Assembly (NCBI GenBank): GCA_024516035.1
Contig: CM044967.1
Span: 11,201,592 to 11,265,591, forward strand
Reading direction: 5' to 3'
DNA length: 64,000 nt
From: Bactericera cockerelli
Lineage: Eukaryota > Arthropoda > Insecta > Hemiptera > Triozidae
Shown: positions 13,569-25,073 of the stretch, piece after piece
How the letters are laid out: the number at the start of each line of letters is the position of its first letter
How positions within the stretch are numbered: position 1 is the stretch's first letter
Program-made: the position numbers and the translations under genes
The notes under the pieces: model-generated
Seen by the model: the letters and a program-made list of their open reading frames with translations, nothing else
Told to the model about the DNA's origin: nothing
The model's database searches: none

Positions 13569-13824
13569 TCTCTATATATAAAACAGAAAAAAGGACTACC
13601 TACCTACCTACCTACCTACCTATGTTTGTTTGTTTGTCCGGAGTTGTTTAGCCAAAACGGTAAGAGATAGCGAAAAATGTCTCAGAATTGACCCCCCCAA
13701 AACCATTATCGCTTTGTCCAGAAAAATTAGAAAAAGTCCAAAAAGGCATTGCTGTCCAGCAGTACGGCCATGCCTTAGTAAATTTGAAATTTAGTCCCGT
13801 TGCAAAGCACGGGCAAACGGCTAG
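13569..13824 (+). mobile_element. Short non-autonomous Helitron, copy 1
   Basis: It begins TCTCTATATATAAAAC after an A and ends with the hairpin cccgttgcaaagcacggg followed by caaacggCTAG before a T. That is the 5' TC, 3' hairpin-CTRR and A/T target signature of Helitrons. It has an internal (cctа)n-type tetranucleotide run of cctaccta, and is 256 bp without coding capacity. Confidence 0.85.
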
Positions 13825-14923
13825 TCATTCATATAGTACCATTAAATACGATTGCAATATTTTCCAAAAAAACTGAAATCTTTCTGTCAAATTCTGAAAG
13901 ATTGAGGTTTCGGAACTCACGAAATTCTACCCCAACATGTTTGTGAGGTTTTTTTGGACCTCGCGACATTCATTGCAATTATAAATACAACTGCCCGTGT
14001 AGTACTAAAAAGTCCTTTTATACCAGAAGTTTAAACAAAGTCTACAAATAATATAATGAACAAATAATAGGTCTTATAATTACAGACATGCTGGGATTCA
14101 CTATGAGTGAAGACATGTATTAGTCCTAATCGGTGTTCATTTCCGTAGGATAAAAATCCAAGATTTTGTCAGATATCAGATATTTCATATATTTTTCCGA
14201 GTCCTTTTTTCCTGTTTGTGATTTAATCATTTTCTAGCTCACATATTGTTCATATATTTTCTCCGTATACCCAAAACACCCCAACTTCTCCTCCTGAACA
14301 GACGTACTTTGCTAGGACATTTTTTTTCACTATTTCTATGGAACATTCGTTTCCCGTGTGTCTAAATAAAGCACTTTAACCACTGTAGTTACCTAGGTAA
14401 TATAGATAATTTCTAACTGCGTTGCTCACTGCCATAAGCTCACAGGCTACATAAAGCACTGCTCAGTACCTGTGCTTACATAATTAGACATTCATCCTTG
14501 AACTTACGTCACTCCTCGAACAGAAATATATTAGACAAATTAAAATATAAAATAATTACACTCCTTAGAGCTCTCTAATTTTCCTCTGCCTAATGAACAA
14601 CTATGAGCACCTTACAGAGCTCATATTGAAAATTAATTCTACAATTTCCAAAGGAAGAATGTGGTAATGTCCGTTATTAACTTTTTATCTCGGAGGGGGG
14701 AAAAATTGGTGTGAACTTCACATGACTTTCAGTTACCAAATGCAAAATAAGGACATGGACAAATACCACAATAGCGCATGCCACTTATTATTTATTTATG
14801 TGTATGATTTTATTTGTGGTGAAGCACCATTTTTGTGGGTAACACAGCATTACTAAGAGCCTCCTGTACTTTTTGAATTCTATTATATTAATTTCTTTTT
14901 ACTCTGATAATTCCACCGCACTG

Positions 14924-15086
14924 GTCGTTACTCATACAAGTTACTACTCATTTTTCCTCACGAGGTATAAGTGGACCCCTAACATCCAAGTAAAGAGCAG
15001 AAAAATTCCTGACCCGCTGGGAATTGAACCCAGGTCACCATGCGTGCAATGCCTAGCGCGCTAACTCACTCTGCCACGGTGACTAC
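14924..15086 (-). mobile_element. tRNA-derived SINE, family B
   Basis: Inverse copy: ctgggaattgaacccaggtc, then gctaactcactctgccacgg tgac. Confidence 0.82.
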
Positions 15087-15361
15087 TTTTTATTTATTTA
15101 TATTAAATACTAGTAAGTATAGGTAGCTAGTAGAAAGAGAATTTTTAAATATGAGACACATAACAATCCGATTGGACTATCTTTAGATTGGATACCATCT
15201 AATGTATGAATTTTTCCTCAATATATATGTTCCCATCAAAATGACATGTCATAATTATGACTCATCTTTTTTTTATGGCTTTATCGGCAGGATTCTCACA
15301 CTGTGAGCTCTTCCACCCAACCGATGTGAGCTCTTTCACCCAACCGATAGTCATAGTACAC

Positions 15362-15405
15362 AATATCGCCTTATTTATAATGTCCGATGAGGACTAATGA
15401 GTTCA
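15362..15405 (-). mobile_element. 3' fragment of SINE family A
   Basis: aatatcgccttatttataat followed by gtccgatgaggactaatga: a short tail fragment. Confidence 0.55.
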
Positions 15406-16074
15406 CTTCTTCCAGTAGTGTTTACTGAGTTATGCACCTGTGTGCTACCTCAAAAGTTCTTTTGAAGTTAAGACATTTTCGTGTCTCTTAAAAAAATACG
15501 TGTATTTCAATAAATTATTATTCTATGCTAACGAATAGGTACCAGTGTCTTTTAGAGCTTGATCCTTACAACAGTGATCACTGATCATGCTGGACAACCT
15601 TGAGATTTCTACGGTTTGGAGTTGTTTTGCAATCTCCGGTTCACTGAATTGAAACAAGATACGTGCTGGAAGAATTTCTGCAGGATGGAACATCTTTCAA
15701 TAATAATTTTATTTAAGATGAATGAGTGTATCTGTGCAAAAATTCAGGTTCCTTTTTATGTTTCTCAAGAGTACTCACAAGTCCACCGCAGAAATTTTCA
15801 AGTGTTATTTTTCATGGTTTTTGTATGCTATAGAATAAATTAAATAATATGTGAACGAAAAATATGTTAGAAATCTAAATATAAGAATAGGTACATTTTT
15901 ATATACCTATATATTTTTATGCCTTTTTTTAACTATGAAAGAAGTTCTTTTAACGAGCTAAGTCCTCCTCTATGGGTTGTCAACCTATTTTAAATGCAAA
16001 AGGCAATAAAGCAATAATAAAGCAATTAAGGGAGAAGTTCTGCGTCATTACCATACGATCTCACTGATGAATAG

Positions 16075-16315
16075 TTGATATTATTATTATTCTTCTTTCA
16101 CTTTGCCTTTTACCAAACTTACTGTGGGTCGGCATCGGCCAACCTTTTCCCTATTGTTGAGGTTGGTTCGTTCTGCCACTCCTACTTCCACCTTTTACGG
16201 CTGGATGCCCTTCCTAACGCAAACCCTAATAAGGGCGCCAACGATTTGAGTTATTGTATTTTGGCCTAACATGGCTGGTCGCTGGTGCTGTTTAACACCC
16301 CCCAGCGAGAATATA
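16075..16315. repeat. Probable dispersed repeat of unknown type
   Basis: gttgaggttggttcgttctg, ggatgcccttcctaacgcaa, cctaacatggctggtcgctg and cccccagcgagaat. Similar blocks recur at 59570-59720 (gcctgacatggctggtaacg) and 61240-61460 (ctccagcgagacacagg). No coding sense. Confidence 0.5.
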
Positions 16316-16361
16316 ATTAGCTACCTATTACACTTGTATAATGAATTCACAAAGCATGGAT

Positions 16362-16495
16362 AATAACTCTTTAGTGGAAGGTAACCACCTGGCCAGGTTA
16401 ATGCTCAGAGCATTTTCTACCACCTAAACCTACGATCCCTACGCTACCTGGATTATGAGACTAGCGCGTTAACCACTTGACTACCAGTGACTACA
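16362..16495 (-). mobile_element. tRNA-derived SINE, family C
   Basis: Inverse copy: aactctttagtggaaggtaa, accacctggccaggttaatg, then taaccacttgactaccagtg. Confidence 0.8.
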
Positions 16496-17794
16496 TGGAT
16501 GCACAATACAAAATACCTACGCTCAACAGGTAGTAGGTGTTGTGAATAAAGTTAACACTATTCTGAAATCACGCTACGCTAAGTGATTATTGCATAACAC
16601 ATATTACCTAAACTCTATAGTACTCGTAGTAATTCTCAAATGACCGGAGTCTGTTACATTTCCACAGCCCAAAAGGTAACAGATAGCGAAAAATGATGAG
16701 AACAGCCCTCCCCCTAAAATTAATCCTTGTGAAGAAAAAAAATCTAACCCCTGAGCTGTTGTACTTTGACTATCATAGGGTGGCGTCATCGTGAACGATG
16801 GTAGCCAGACAGTGGAGGAATGATTCAGCACTTCTACCACAGAACCAAGCCAATGCTGGTCTACTCCCTGTTTATAGTCCCCCAGCCAGACGATCACTAT
16901 GCAAAACCTAAATTAAATTATTGTAGGTACATTACGAGTAACATCTACCCGTTAAGGTAGGTGCATGGTTTTTTTTTTTTTTTTGGCATTGGGCAAAAAA
17001 AACCCATACAGCCAAAGGTAGGTAGTTAATATACCAAATTTTCTCTTGGTCCTGCATCAAATTCATAAGAAAATTCAGTGGGCTGACGAGCTCGGAATAG
17101 TGATAATTTGATAAACAAATTATAAAATAAGTCAAGACCATCCCTCACGTTGGGCTTTCCACCAATCACAGCGCAACATCCGAGTGTTTCGTGTTATTTT
17201 GTTCTGATCTTATTTTGTCCTTTAAAAAAATAATAAGGACAGTCTGTCCTTAATTTTGTTTTAATCTTGTTTTATAATTTGGTGCATAGTGTTAGTGATT
17301 TTCTAAAACCCTGAAATGACAACGGAACCAGACACACTAAACAGCTATCAACCCGGTGAGAAACCATCAACCCGATGAGAAACCATCAACTTCTCGGTAG
17401 AATTCACGCGCCTGGAACAACAAACAACACTAAGATTTCTTGAACTCTTCAATGTGGATTATTTTTTGCTCTTAATGGCTACATTGACTACTAAACACTC
17501 CAAATCCAGTTATATTTAGAGATGTCAAGGTCGCATTAGTTGGTATTTTTTTGCTATGTGTTTTTATTTTATGTTGTGGCTATTGCATAAAACTTGTTTT
17601 CATTCAGATTTCAGAATGTCTTATTATGAAATTGATTCCCTTCCTACACTTTCTGGATTCTTATAATCGAGAATGAAATTTCTAGTAACCTCATTACTTC
17701 TGGTTTTGTATGCAAGAGGTCGCAGATTCAATATCCGATGAGACAGGGTTGATAGGTAATAATAAATAATTATAGTATATATTATTTACATATA

Positions 17795-17983
17795 ATATCG
17801 CCTAAAATTTTCTGCTGTCTGACAAGGAACAAATAAGTCCCATTATTCTAGCAATAAGTCCACAACGTATTATTATGTTGTCAATATCCCAAAAGCGGAA
17901 GCATAACTTGTCATGTCCCAGCTTGTTTCGAACCCTCAACCTCTGGATTACCAGACTAACGCAGACGCCTTAACCACAGGGCT
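17795..17983 (-). mobile_element. tRNA-derived SINE, family A, diverged
   Basis: Inverse copy with ttgtcatgtcccagcttg and tttcgaaccctcaacctctg. Many substitutions, so old. Confidence 0.75.
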
Positions 17984-17999
17984 TTTTGTTCGATGGAGT

Positions 18000-19490
18000 G
18001 TTTTTCTTCTTGAAATATGAACTTAACGACTACTATAGACACTACAATACACAAGGCTCTTTGTTTTGAAATGTTTGAATCTACCAATGTTATCAGTAAA
18101 ACTTTGTTTGGGTCAACGGGTCAAGTTATTTTATACTTGGAAATCGATAGGGTACATAGACTTCGTTAATAAAGTAGGAACTAACTATAATCTCCTATAT
18201 TTTTTAATGAATCTCGTGAAAACACACAAACAAATCTTTTGTGGTGCCTACCTATATCGCGAACACTAGATTGATGTAGAAAGCAGTAGGTAATATTAGA
18301 CCCACCGTAAATTGAACCCAGCCTACCCAACACACGAGTGAGGGAAACTGCGAAACATCGTGTTGAATAAGTTATTATTTATTTAGAATAAACATAAATA
18401 AAGGAAAAAATATTCACAAAAAAAAAAAAAATAGAGTTTGATCAAGTGTGGCTTTTTTGGATTCGGCAGTAAGCCAGTAAGATGTAGGTTTGATTACAGG
18501 TTCTAGTAATTCATAATAAAATATTAGATTCATAAGTACAAGTAGAAATTCAACATAATTATGATGAGTTACCGCATATTGAACCTAGGCCACGGCAATC
18601 TTAAAGTGTTTAATACACGCGTGGGTGATTCTGTCCTTCTCGCACAGTTTTCGTGGACCATGGATTAGGATTTCTCTGATTGCTTTTCTTCTTCTTTTTT
18701 TTTCTTGAGAAGTTCAATCATTTTGGGGCTTTACCTAGTATGCAGTACCTGCAAGACCCAGCTGATAGTCTATAGCTTGGGAGTGAGTTAGACGTGGGTG
18801 TACATTGTCAGATTTTTGTCAGTCAGTTAAAACAGAAAAGTGAGAAGTTGTATTTTTTTTTTTTTTTTTTTTGGTATGTTGTGCGTAAGATTAATTAAAA
18901 TTACTATGGGAATGAGGGTCACCAAATTTAAATGTGCAAAGCTTGTTGTCAACTCATGCGCAAAAAGCTTAAATTTAAATCCTAACATTTTATAATTTGA
19001 CGTGTATCCTTAACTGTAAGAATAATGGTTGAGTATGGTAGTATATATAAGACAGTAAGACACCTTATCCTGGTACTTAAAATTTAACATTGCAGAGGCC
19101 GAGTTACAACCATACTGGAGGAGTGTGAAGTAAACTCACTAAGCCTGGTATTCGCAAGAGTAATAAATACCTACCGGTAATATTTTATTACTACAAATTA
19201 CTCAAATTAGTCATCAGGAATCGGCAGTAAGTTTTGGTGCGATAATATAGGTTCTGATATTTCGTAAGTTCTTCAAGTTTCTCAATCCTCTTGTGAGGAG
19301 AATAATTTAGTGAACTTTGGGTTTATGTCATGACAAATATTCGAACATCAAACTTGTGATAGGTGTATTCCTATATCAACAGCTTACATTACAAAAGCAA
19401 ATGGAACTGTTAATGAGGTGCTTCTGTTGTAATGATATAGTAGGTACTCCCAAGGAAAATTTAATTTACTAAATTAGGGCTAATTCTTGT
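18000..19490. other. No gene recognised
   Basis: AT-rich intergenic sequence with poly-A (18417-18431) and poly-T (18849-18870) runs. The short frame near 18066 has no supporting splice sites or homology I recognise. Confidence 0.45.
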
Positions 19491-19560
19491 TAGGTTTTAT
19501 TTTACCAGATCAAGTATCAAGTAGTATAGTATACTACTTGATCTGGTAAAATAAAACCTA
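19491..19560. repeat. 70-bp near-perfect palindrome
   Basis: taggttttattttaccagat at the left is exactly inverted as atctggtaaaataaaaccta at the right, with 26-bp arms. The 18-base centre contains its own smaller inverted repeat (agtagtatagtatactact). It directly abuts the 3' part of a family E SINE. Confidence 0.9.
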
Positions 19561-19574
19561 TAGGTTATACTATA

Positions 19575-19765
19575 CGTATCTGGTATGATTCCCATCGAAT
19601 GGAGGGTAACACCCCCGTCCTGATCAGAACATTAACACCAAATAGAATCGTTGGCGTTGGAAAGGTCATCCAGCCCTAAAAAAACGTGCTCTACCCTACC
19701 AACATCAACCATGAGGTTGAATAATGCCGACCCCAACAGCAACATAAGCTAATATGGGATAAAGA
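19575..19765 (+). mobile_element. SINE family E, 3' body only
   Basis: attcccatcgaatggagggt, cgtcctgatcagaacattaa, aaccatgaggttgaataatg and aatatgggataaag. The tRNA-like head is missing and is replaced by the 70-bp palindrome at 19491-19560. Confidence 0.8.
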
Positions 19766-20427
19766 CATAATCTTTTCAATACCTAGTTGTTTCAAATATA
19801 CCAAATCTAATACAATTGGAGACAAAAATTCTTCTTTCAATTTTTAAGTTCATCTCGCACTTGTGGTATTGAAATTTCAGGCAAGACTTACGAGGGTAAA
19901 TGAATAATTTAACCACATGAAAATAACCAGTCCAATGCTCTAGTTTCAAACCACAACCGCCAACTCATTCCAATAAAACAGAAATGTGACGAAGGAATCT
20001 ATACTCGTTAATGACATTAAACTTTTAAAGTTCTCGAAAAAGACTATAGGTAAATTGTAAGTTGGAAAAAATCATCAAATTGTGTGTTTCTCGGATTGGA
20101 TCTAGATTTCTATAATAAGTGTACAAAACCGGGCAAAACATTGTTAGCATTCGCTCAGAAATTTGGACGTTGAAAGGGGAAAAAATTAAACCAAAGTTTC
20201 TCAGAAGGTTACGAGATGTTCAAATCTGCCTTCTTTTTGAAATTGAATCAACTTTTTATTTTTTATTTTACAAAAAAATACGCAATACACAAGAAACTAC
20301 GGTATATTCAGACATGTTTGGAGGTAAAAGCTGATAGGTATGATTTTTGACTTGGTATAGAGTCGTCAGTAGTGAGAGAATTATATGTGTATATACAAAT
20401 ATACATAGAATATTATAATTATGTATA

Positions 20428-22087
20428 TACAGGTGTCCCACCAAACTTGGACACCTCAAATTACTCGGCCCCTGAAAGAGTTTTTGAAAAATAAAAAAAT
20501 CTAGGGTACATGGTCTAATTATGCGGTTTCAGTCATGAAACTATTTTTTACAGGGTGGTTCAAAAGTCAGAAATTGAGGTGTCAACTTTCGATTTTTAAA
20601 TGGATCGACTGAATTTTATTTGATAATTTTACTTCTAAATGGATTCTTGAGTACTTTTTTAAACAAAAATTTTACATACAGGGTGGTTTTTTTTTCGACC
20701 AATTTTTTTTTCTAAATCTCGAATAACTCAAGCTTGTTTAATTTTTTCGAATAACAAGAATAGAAAGTGTTTGTGTGATGAAAACATGCACTTTCAATTG
20801 GCATCAAAAATTTTTTATACAGGGTGGTCCACAGGTGAAATTAATGACTTGATTTTTTTTAAACTGAGTTTTTTTAATTTTTTATTTAGGATTAATAATT
20901 CTAACCCAATTTTACACATTTTTTGATAGTCATATCGAAAATCAAAACTAAAGTGTTGTACAGGGTGAGACATAATTTTTTTGTAACACCCTGTATATGG
21001 GCAGTCAAGAGACATAAAATTAAATAGAAAGACTAAATGTGCAAGAATAACTTCGAATTTTATTATATAAAAAAGTTATGGTGTTTTAACTAATATGTTG
21101 TCACATGGTACCACCCTGTAGATATTTCTTAAAACATCATATGGTTAGTCGAAATTGTCTAAAATTCAACGAGGAGTCCAAATCTGAAAGAAAAAATGAA
21201 TTCATAAAGCCATTTTCAATTTTGTGTCTACACCTACCTACTTTTTATTTCTAGTTTTAAAATCATTCAGTGTGTACACCAAATTGAAAATGGCTTCAAA
21301 ATTCATGTTTTTTACTTGTTTTTCCCCACGATTCGAAGTCTTCGTTGAATTTTATACAACCTCGAGTACCCACATGATAGTTTAAGAGAATATCTACAGG
21401 GTGGTCCATGCGACAGTATTAGTTAAAACACCATAACTTTTTGATATCATTAAAAATCAAAGTTTTTCTTGCACATTTAGTTTTTATAATTAATTTTACG
21501 TCTCTTTGACTGCCCATATACAGGGTGTCATAAAAAAAATTATGTCTCACCCTGTACAACACTTTAGTTTTGTTTTTCGATATGACTAACAAAAAATGTG
21601 TAAAATTAGGTTAGAATTATTAATCCCAAATAAAAAATTAAAAAAACTAAGTTTTAAAAAAAATCAAGTCATTATTTCACTTGTGGACCACCCTGTATAA
21701 AATTTTTTGATGCCAATTGAAAGTGCGTGTTTTCATCACACAAACACTCTCTATTCTTGTTATCGAAAAAATTAAACAAACTTGAGTTATTCGAGATTTA
21801 GAAAAAAAATTGGTCGAAAAAAAACCACCCTGTATGTAAAATTTCTGTTTAAAAAAAATACTCAGGAACCATTTAGAAGTAAAATTATCAAATAAAATTC
21901 AGGTCGATCCATTTAAAAATCGCAAGTTGGTACCTCAATTTCTGACTTTTGAACCACCCTGTATAAAAAAAAATTCATGGCTGAAACCGCATAATTAGAC
22001 CATGTACCCTAGATTTTTTATTTTTTCAAAAACTCTTTCAGGGGCCGAGTAATTTGAGGTGTCCAAGTTTGGTGGGACACCCTGTAT
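20428..22087. mobile_element. 1.66 kb foldback element with about 800-bp inverted arms
   Basis: The left arm (20428 to about 21235) and the right arm (about 21270 to 22087) are near-perfect reverse complements with scattered mismatches; the loop is only some tens of bases. The ends are tatacaggtgtcccacc and ggtgggacaccctgtata. Within each arm the octamer acagggtg (or its complement) recurs at 20550, 20678, 20819, 20960, 20987 and 21112, roughly every 120-140 bp. Neither arm holds a convincing gene. It looks like a foldback or compound MITE; a transcript would form a long hairpin RNA. Confidence 0.88.
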
Positions 22088-22089
22088 AC

Positions 22090-24915
22090 ATAAAATTATA
22101 TTATGTGCTAGAGATCTAGTCGTTCCAGTATTTACACGAGATCATCAACTCCTACAGGGTATTAACTCAAAAAAGACTTATTAGGAAATCTAATGATATA
22201 CGACACCCAATAAACTTAACGTGATGATTAATCTTGAGGTGCAATATCTAAAGGCAGTGGGTCACCGCTATATTTATTTTAAAATCATCGTTATTGTGTC
22301 TTTCTCAAATTTCCAGTCACTCAAACCTCACTCATCAATCTCATAAAGGATAGATGATAGACATGGCCAGTATTTATATCAGCAAACCTCGTAGAGTCCA
22401 CTTAACTGCTGTGTAATTACTGTGCATATTACACAACTTACATAAGGAAACATTGTTTTATCAATTACTTTTTAAACAGTTGCAAATTGACTAAGTAAAT
22501 CCTGCCATAGAAGGATCTCGGATCTAATTCAACAAGAAAATTTACTTCACCGGATTCACGCATGCATTCTTTTTCAATTTATAAATCAGAAGAAAATGTT
22601 GTGAGATTTTCTCATTGGTTTATATTCATGAGTCTTAAGTATTGAACTACGCAATGATCGTAATGGTTGCTATATTAAACCTAAGCCACTTGATATGTTC
22701 TGGCAGCGTAGCCAGGAGATCGATGGTTCGAGTACTGAACAAAGCAAATTCTAGTAAGGTGGGAGTTGCGTAATTGTGACATCATGAACACAAAATACAT
22801 TTCGATTCGATAGCCTAATGTGTGTCGGTAATTCGGTTGATGAACTTTGATTTGCTGGTCTTGCTTGCTAAGTGTTCAGCTGTAGGCGACTGTGTAGAAA
22901 CAAGATATTAACGAAAGACAGACTAATCTAATCAGCACATTTTATGTTTTACTAATAGGTAGGTAAACTCTTCTAGCTACGGGTTGAGAAGATTTGAGAG
23001 TACACAGAGATGCCGTGTTCATCCGAGACATCTAATATGAGACTACTACCAACTCGGTGCTGAAAAATGCCAGCTTCTGAACGGAAAACAAGAAACTAGA
23101 AAACAAAGATCGAAAAAGAATTTATGCCACAACCCAGCCTTTTCAGCTAAGAAGCCCGATTTTATTCGTCTATCGTTTTCTGGCATGTTTAACGCCATTG
23201 AGAAGTCTCTCTTGAGGACTATACATAGAGAATAGATTAGCCTGTGGCCAACCCTATCAAGGCAGGTCAGCTTGCACTTTTCCAAGGGTTTAATGGCTCT
23301 TAAGAAATAGACCATGTTCTCAAGATGGTTGATCGCACATAGAATTATGAGGTTCAGAACGAGCCAACTTATCCACTTAGGTTGGATGGAGACCATCACT
23401 CCCCCCAGCTGTAGCCAAGCTGTGGTTACAACAACAACATTCTATTCGCTTTTTTTACTTTCTGAAATTTCATCTCATTGATCATGACAACTTTAAGCAA
23501 ACAGCAGCACTCACGTTGACGGTTTTACAGTATTCATTTGTATCATCCACAGCATCTGCGTACTCGAAGGTCTCCTAATGATTATGGCTGAACCTTGTAA
23601 ATTGCTTCAATATGTGTCGAAATCAAAACTAGTTTGGGTCTACTGATCCAGTGCGTTCAATAAACAGAATACAGATTGAAACCATAATACCTCTAGTGAA
23701 AAAAAACCAACGATAAAATATTGTAACAACAAATCCTAACCGACTAAGGCTTTGAATGCAGAAAAAGGTCCTGATGGTTAATACAGCATCAAATTATTGG
23801 AACTACTTTTAGAGAGATATACCTTTTTACCTATTTGAATCAATGTCACTATAAGGATATATTTATCAATTACATTAAACAAGGAGATAAATAATTAATC
23901 AGCTGATTAGTGCTGATGGCGTCCTTATCACTAACAGGATTAATGGCAATACAAATACTATTGAAAGTTCATCATTGAACTTTGAAGTAGACGTAGGAGT
24001 GCCAGACAAAGCCAAACAACCTCAACCATGAGGAAGAATTTGACCAATTCCGACAGCAAGTAGGTTTGAGAATAGGCAAAAAGAGAGAGGAAAAGAAAAA
24101 TTGCAAGGAAGATATACCATAAAGTATTTGCAATAAACCTCTTCCAAGTCAGGGTCTAACAAGAACTTTTAACTCACTTTCTTACTTATCATTGAAATAG
24201 GTAAGTAAATACTCGTAAGAACTCTTATCAATTCCGATTAATTTCACTCCCTAGAGTTCCTAGTACTTACTAATCTCTGACCGACATTTCTAATGTTGGG
24301 TTGTAAACTTATCATAGCAGAGCCTAATTAAGCCTTTTCATTATAAGGTATCACATCATTGGACATGGAAATGGTGGAACAAAATTCCAAAAATGACTTG
24401 TTTAAATCATTCTTTGAGATACATTAGAGGGGCAGGGGGTCAATTCCCATGATTTTATCAATGTCTCTTAGTAACGATAAAGCCAGTTAGGTCGAATTTC
24501 CACTTTTTTTTTTTCTGTTGACAAAATTCTGTTGGGTTTTTTGTGGGTTTTCTCTTAGGTTCCCCCGTCACCCGTTTCTCTATGACTTTATTCTCGTTCT
24601 AAATTCTACATCGATTTTGATATTTTACCAGTTTAGCCAAAAGTGCCAGTGGCAACTGATTTTGGCGGCTTGTTGTGGATTTTGGCTTTGACCTCTTAGG
24701 TCTTGCATATGGTTATGTAAGCTTTAAGGAATAGGTACAATTGATTGAAATTTTTATCATTTGATAGTACACTTTCTTCAACCAAACCCTGCCGCCTAAC
24801 GCTTAGTTTCACTGCTAATACAAATTCAAAAGCACCCATTCATGAAGCTTTCACAGGAGACATTAACACTGAATAGGTTAGCAAGTAATCTGTATGTCCT
24901 TCCGATATCCAGAGT
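22090..24915. other. No gene recognised; scattered repeat debris
   Basis: Holds a degraded family D SINE and, at 23870-23960, atcagctgattagtgctgat that matches a piece near 12395. The 117-codon minus frame at 23046-23399 has no recognisable domain and lies in sequence resembling other repeat blocks (about 61240-61380). Confidence 0.45.
22690..22795 (+). mobile_element. tRNA-derived SINE, family D, degraded
   Basis: agcgtagccaggagatcgat, ggttcgagtactgaacaaag and ggagttgcgtaattgtgaca show the D body; the head is worn. Confidence 0.5.
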
Positions 24916-24918
24916 TAC

Positions 24919-25073
24919 CTAACTGATCCACACGTCAGTGGTAGGAATTCGGTTACTATTCGACCGCCTCAAGACAAATATCAGAAGTGACAAAATAGTA
25001 GAAACCATTATTTCGAAAGTCACGTTTCCAGTTGGAATCAATAAACGATTCGCACTGGTCTGTGCGTCGAATA
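24919..25073 (-). CDS. Possible terminal exon with a membrane segment (minus strand)
   Basis: Acceptor at 25075-25074 (minus strand aacag|tattcg). In the phase required by the upstream exon it encodes 51 residues with one hydrophobic helix and RR on its C-terminal side, ending in tag. A second open frame (DQCESFIDSNWKRDF...) enters in a different phase and could be the real one if another exon lies between. Confidence 0.28.

Noticed and set aside
20815..21015. Short frame in the foldback element
   Set aside because: Low-complexity Lys/Leu product from AT-rich arm sequence, with no domain and no mirrored coding conservation in the other arm.
23046..23399. 117-codon minus-strand frame
   Set aside because: No recognised domain or convincing splice context; parts resemble sequence at about 61240-61380, so it is more likely repeat-derived.
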